From: Prevotellaceae bacterium
GTDB lineage: Bacteria > Bacteroidota > Bacteroidia > Bacteroidales > UBA932
Assembly (NCBI GenBank): GCA_031278135.1
Contig: JAITKY010000231.1
Span: forward strand, 1-6,711
DNA: 6,711 nt
Direction: 5' to 3'
Made by a program: the position numbers and the translations under genes. Under the pieces are notes generated by a model. The model saw only the letters and a program-made list of their open reading frames with translations, ran no database searches and was not told where the DNA came from. Shown here piece by piece: positions 6,468 to 6,711 of the stretch (the stretch's first letter is position 1; every line of letters starts with the position of its first letter).

Positions 6468-6614
6468 ATGAGAATTAAAACATGTTATTTGCCACAACTC
6501 CATAATGGAGAGAATATGGCATTTCACGAGGAATCGTTCGAACAGTTACTGCTTGCGAATCCTGTACAACTTGGCGTATCGGAACATGTTGAAACGGATT
6601 TTGGTACGGTATAA
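6468..6614 (+). pseudogene. Truncated N-terminal fragment, possibly a DUF6261-type protein
   Basis: An ATG at 6468 opens 48 codons ending in TAA at 6612-6614. The product begins MRIKTCYLPQLHNGENMAFH and continues with EQLLLANPVQLGVSEHVE. This resembles the start of DUF6261 proteins of Bacteroidota as I recall them (a short strand, an L-R-N-x-E-H-F-like motif, then a helix and a (T/Q)LGI-like segment), which are normally around 240 residues and of unknown function. After the stop no frame continues this pattern in the remaining 97 bases, so the gene seems cut short by a deletion or rearrangement and not by a single nonsense change. Support for its having been a real gene comes from the well-formed promoter at 6399-6427. 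Alternatives are a genuine small protein or a chance ORF. The family name is tentative. Confidence 0.4.
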
Positions 6615-6711
6615 TGTTTGTTTTCAGGGCTATTGGTTTTATTTTTTTTAAATTAGTTACTACGTTATCATATCTTCCGGATTAATGTTAAACAATTGAA
6701 AAATCTTTTTT
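6615..6711. other. Window-edge stretch with no recognisable gene
   Basis: These 97 AT-rich bases follow the stop of the small plus-strand ORF. A 23-codon reading frame starts at 6614, overlapping that stop as TAATG, and ends at 6685, but its product shows no recognisable motif. No hairpin terminator or promoter pair was found. Confidence 0.4.

Noticed and set aside
6297..6527. A 76-codon minus-strand frame upstream of and overlapping the SPOR gene start.
   Set aside because: It spans both promoters, its phenylalanine/leucine-rich stretch is just the homopurine tract read in reverse, and it has no promoter of its own.
6614..6685. A 23-codon plus-strand frame overlapping the preceding stop as TAATG.
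   Set aside because: It is too short, has no recognisable motif, and could arise by chance in AT-rich DNA.

Overview
The window looks like a chromosomal segment from a Bacteroidales-type bacterium (phylum Bacteroidota). The reasons are AT-rich intergenic DNA, no clear Shine-Dalgarno sequences before starts, promoter boxes of the Bacteroidota form (TTTG or TTG at -33 and TAnnTTTG at -7), a lipoprotein whose Cys is followed by an acidic surface-export tract, a long Bacteroidota-style PurF, and a SPOR-domain secreted protein. This assignment is inference; there is no rRNA or tRNA to anchor it.

Layout. Bases 1-93 hold the last 30 codons of a plus-strand ORF that resembles the C-terminus of an ISAzo13-type (Rhodopirellula-type DDE) transposase. 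Bases 94-332 have no gene but are rich in structure: four copies of an 11-bp repeat, a perfect 16-bp hairpin that runs into seven perfect copies of a 7-bp repeat, and a strong hairpin terminator with T runs on both strands. A minus-strand gene (333-1373) encodes a six-repeat kelch propeller lipoprotein, probably on the cell surface. After a 153-bp gap comes a tightly packed minus-strand operon, read from right to left: a SPOR-domain secreted protein (6300-5806), a long PurF-type amidophosphoribosyltransferase (5809-3932), a membrane-anchored YkuE-like metallophosphoesterase (3928-2801), and a divergent EPSP synthase, AroA (2804-1527). The junctions are a 4-bp ATGA overlap, a 3-bp gap, and another ATGA overlap, so translational coupling is likely. 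A near-consensus promoter (TTTG, 19 bp, TAATTTTG) lies just upstream of the first gene.

At the right end a second Bacteroidota-type promoter faces the other way and leads into a 48-codon plus-strand ORF (6468-6614). This resembles the beginning of a larger Bacteroidota protein, possibly the DUF6261 family, and appears truncated. The last 97 bases hold nothing I can identify.

The operon joins purine biosynthesis, the shikimate pathway, a phosphoesterase and an envelope protein. No shared pathway is evident, and co-transcription of housekeeping genes is the simplest reading. I found no convincing undescribed multi-gene system. The observations most worth following are the repeat/hairpin region at 127-312, the unusual PEP-site residues of the EPSP synthase, and the truncated ORF behind an apparently intact promoter.
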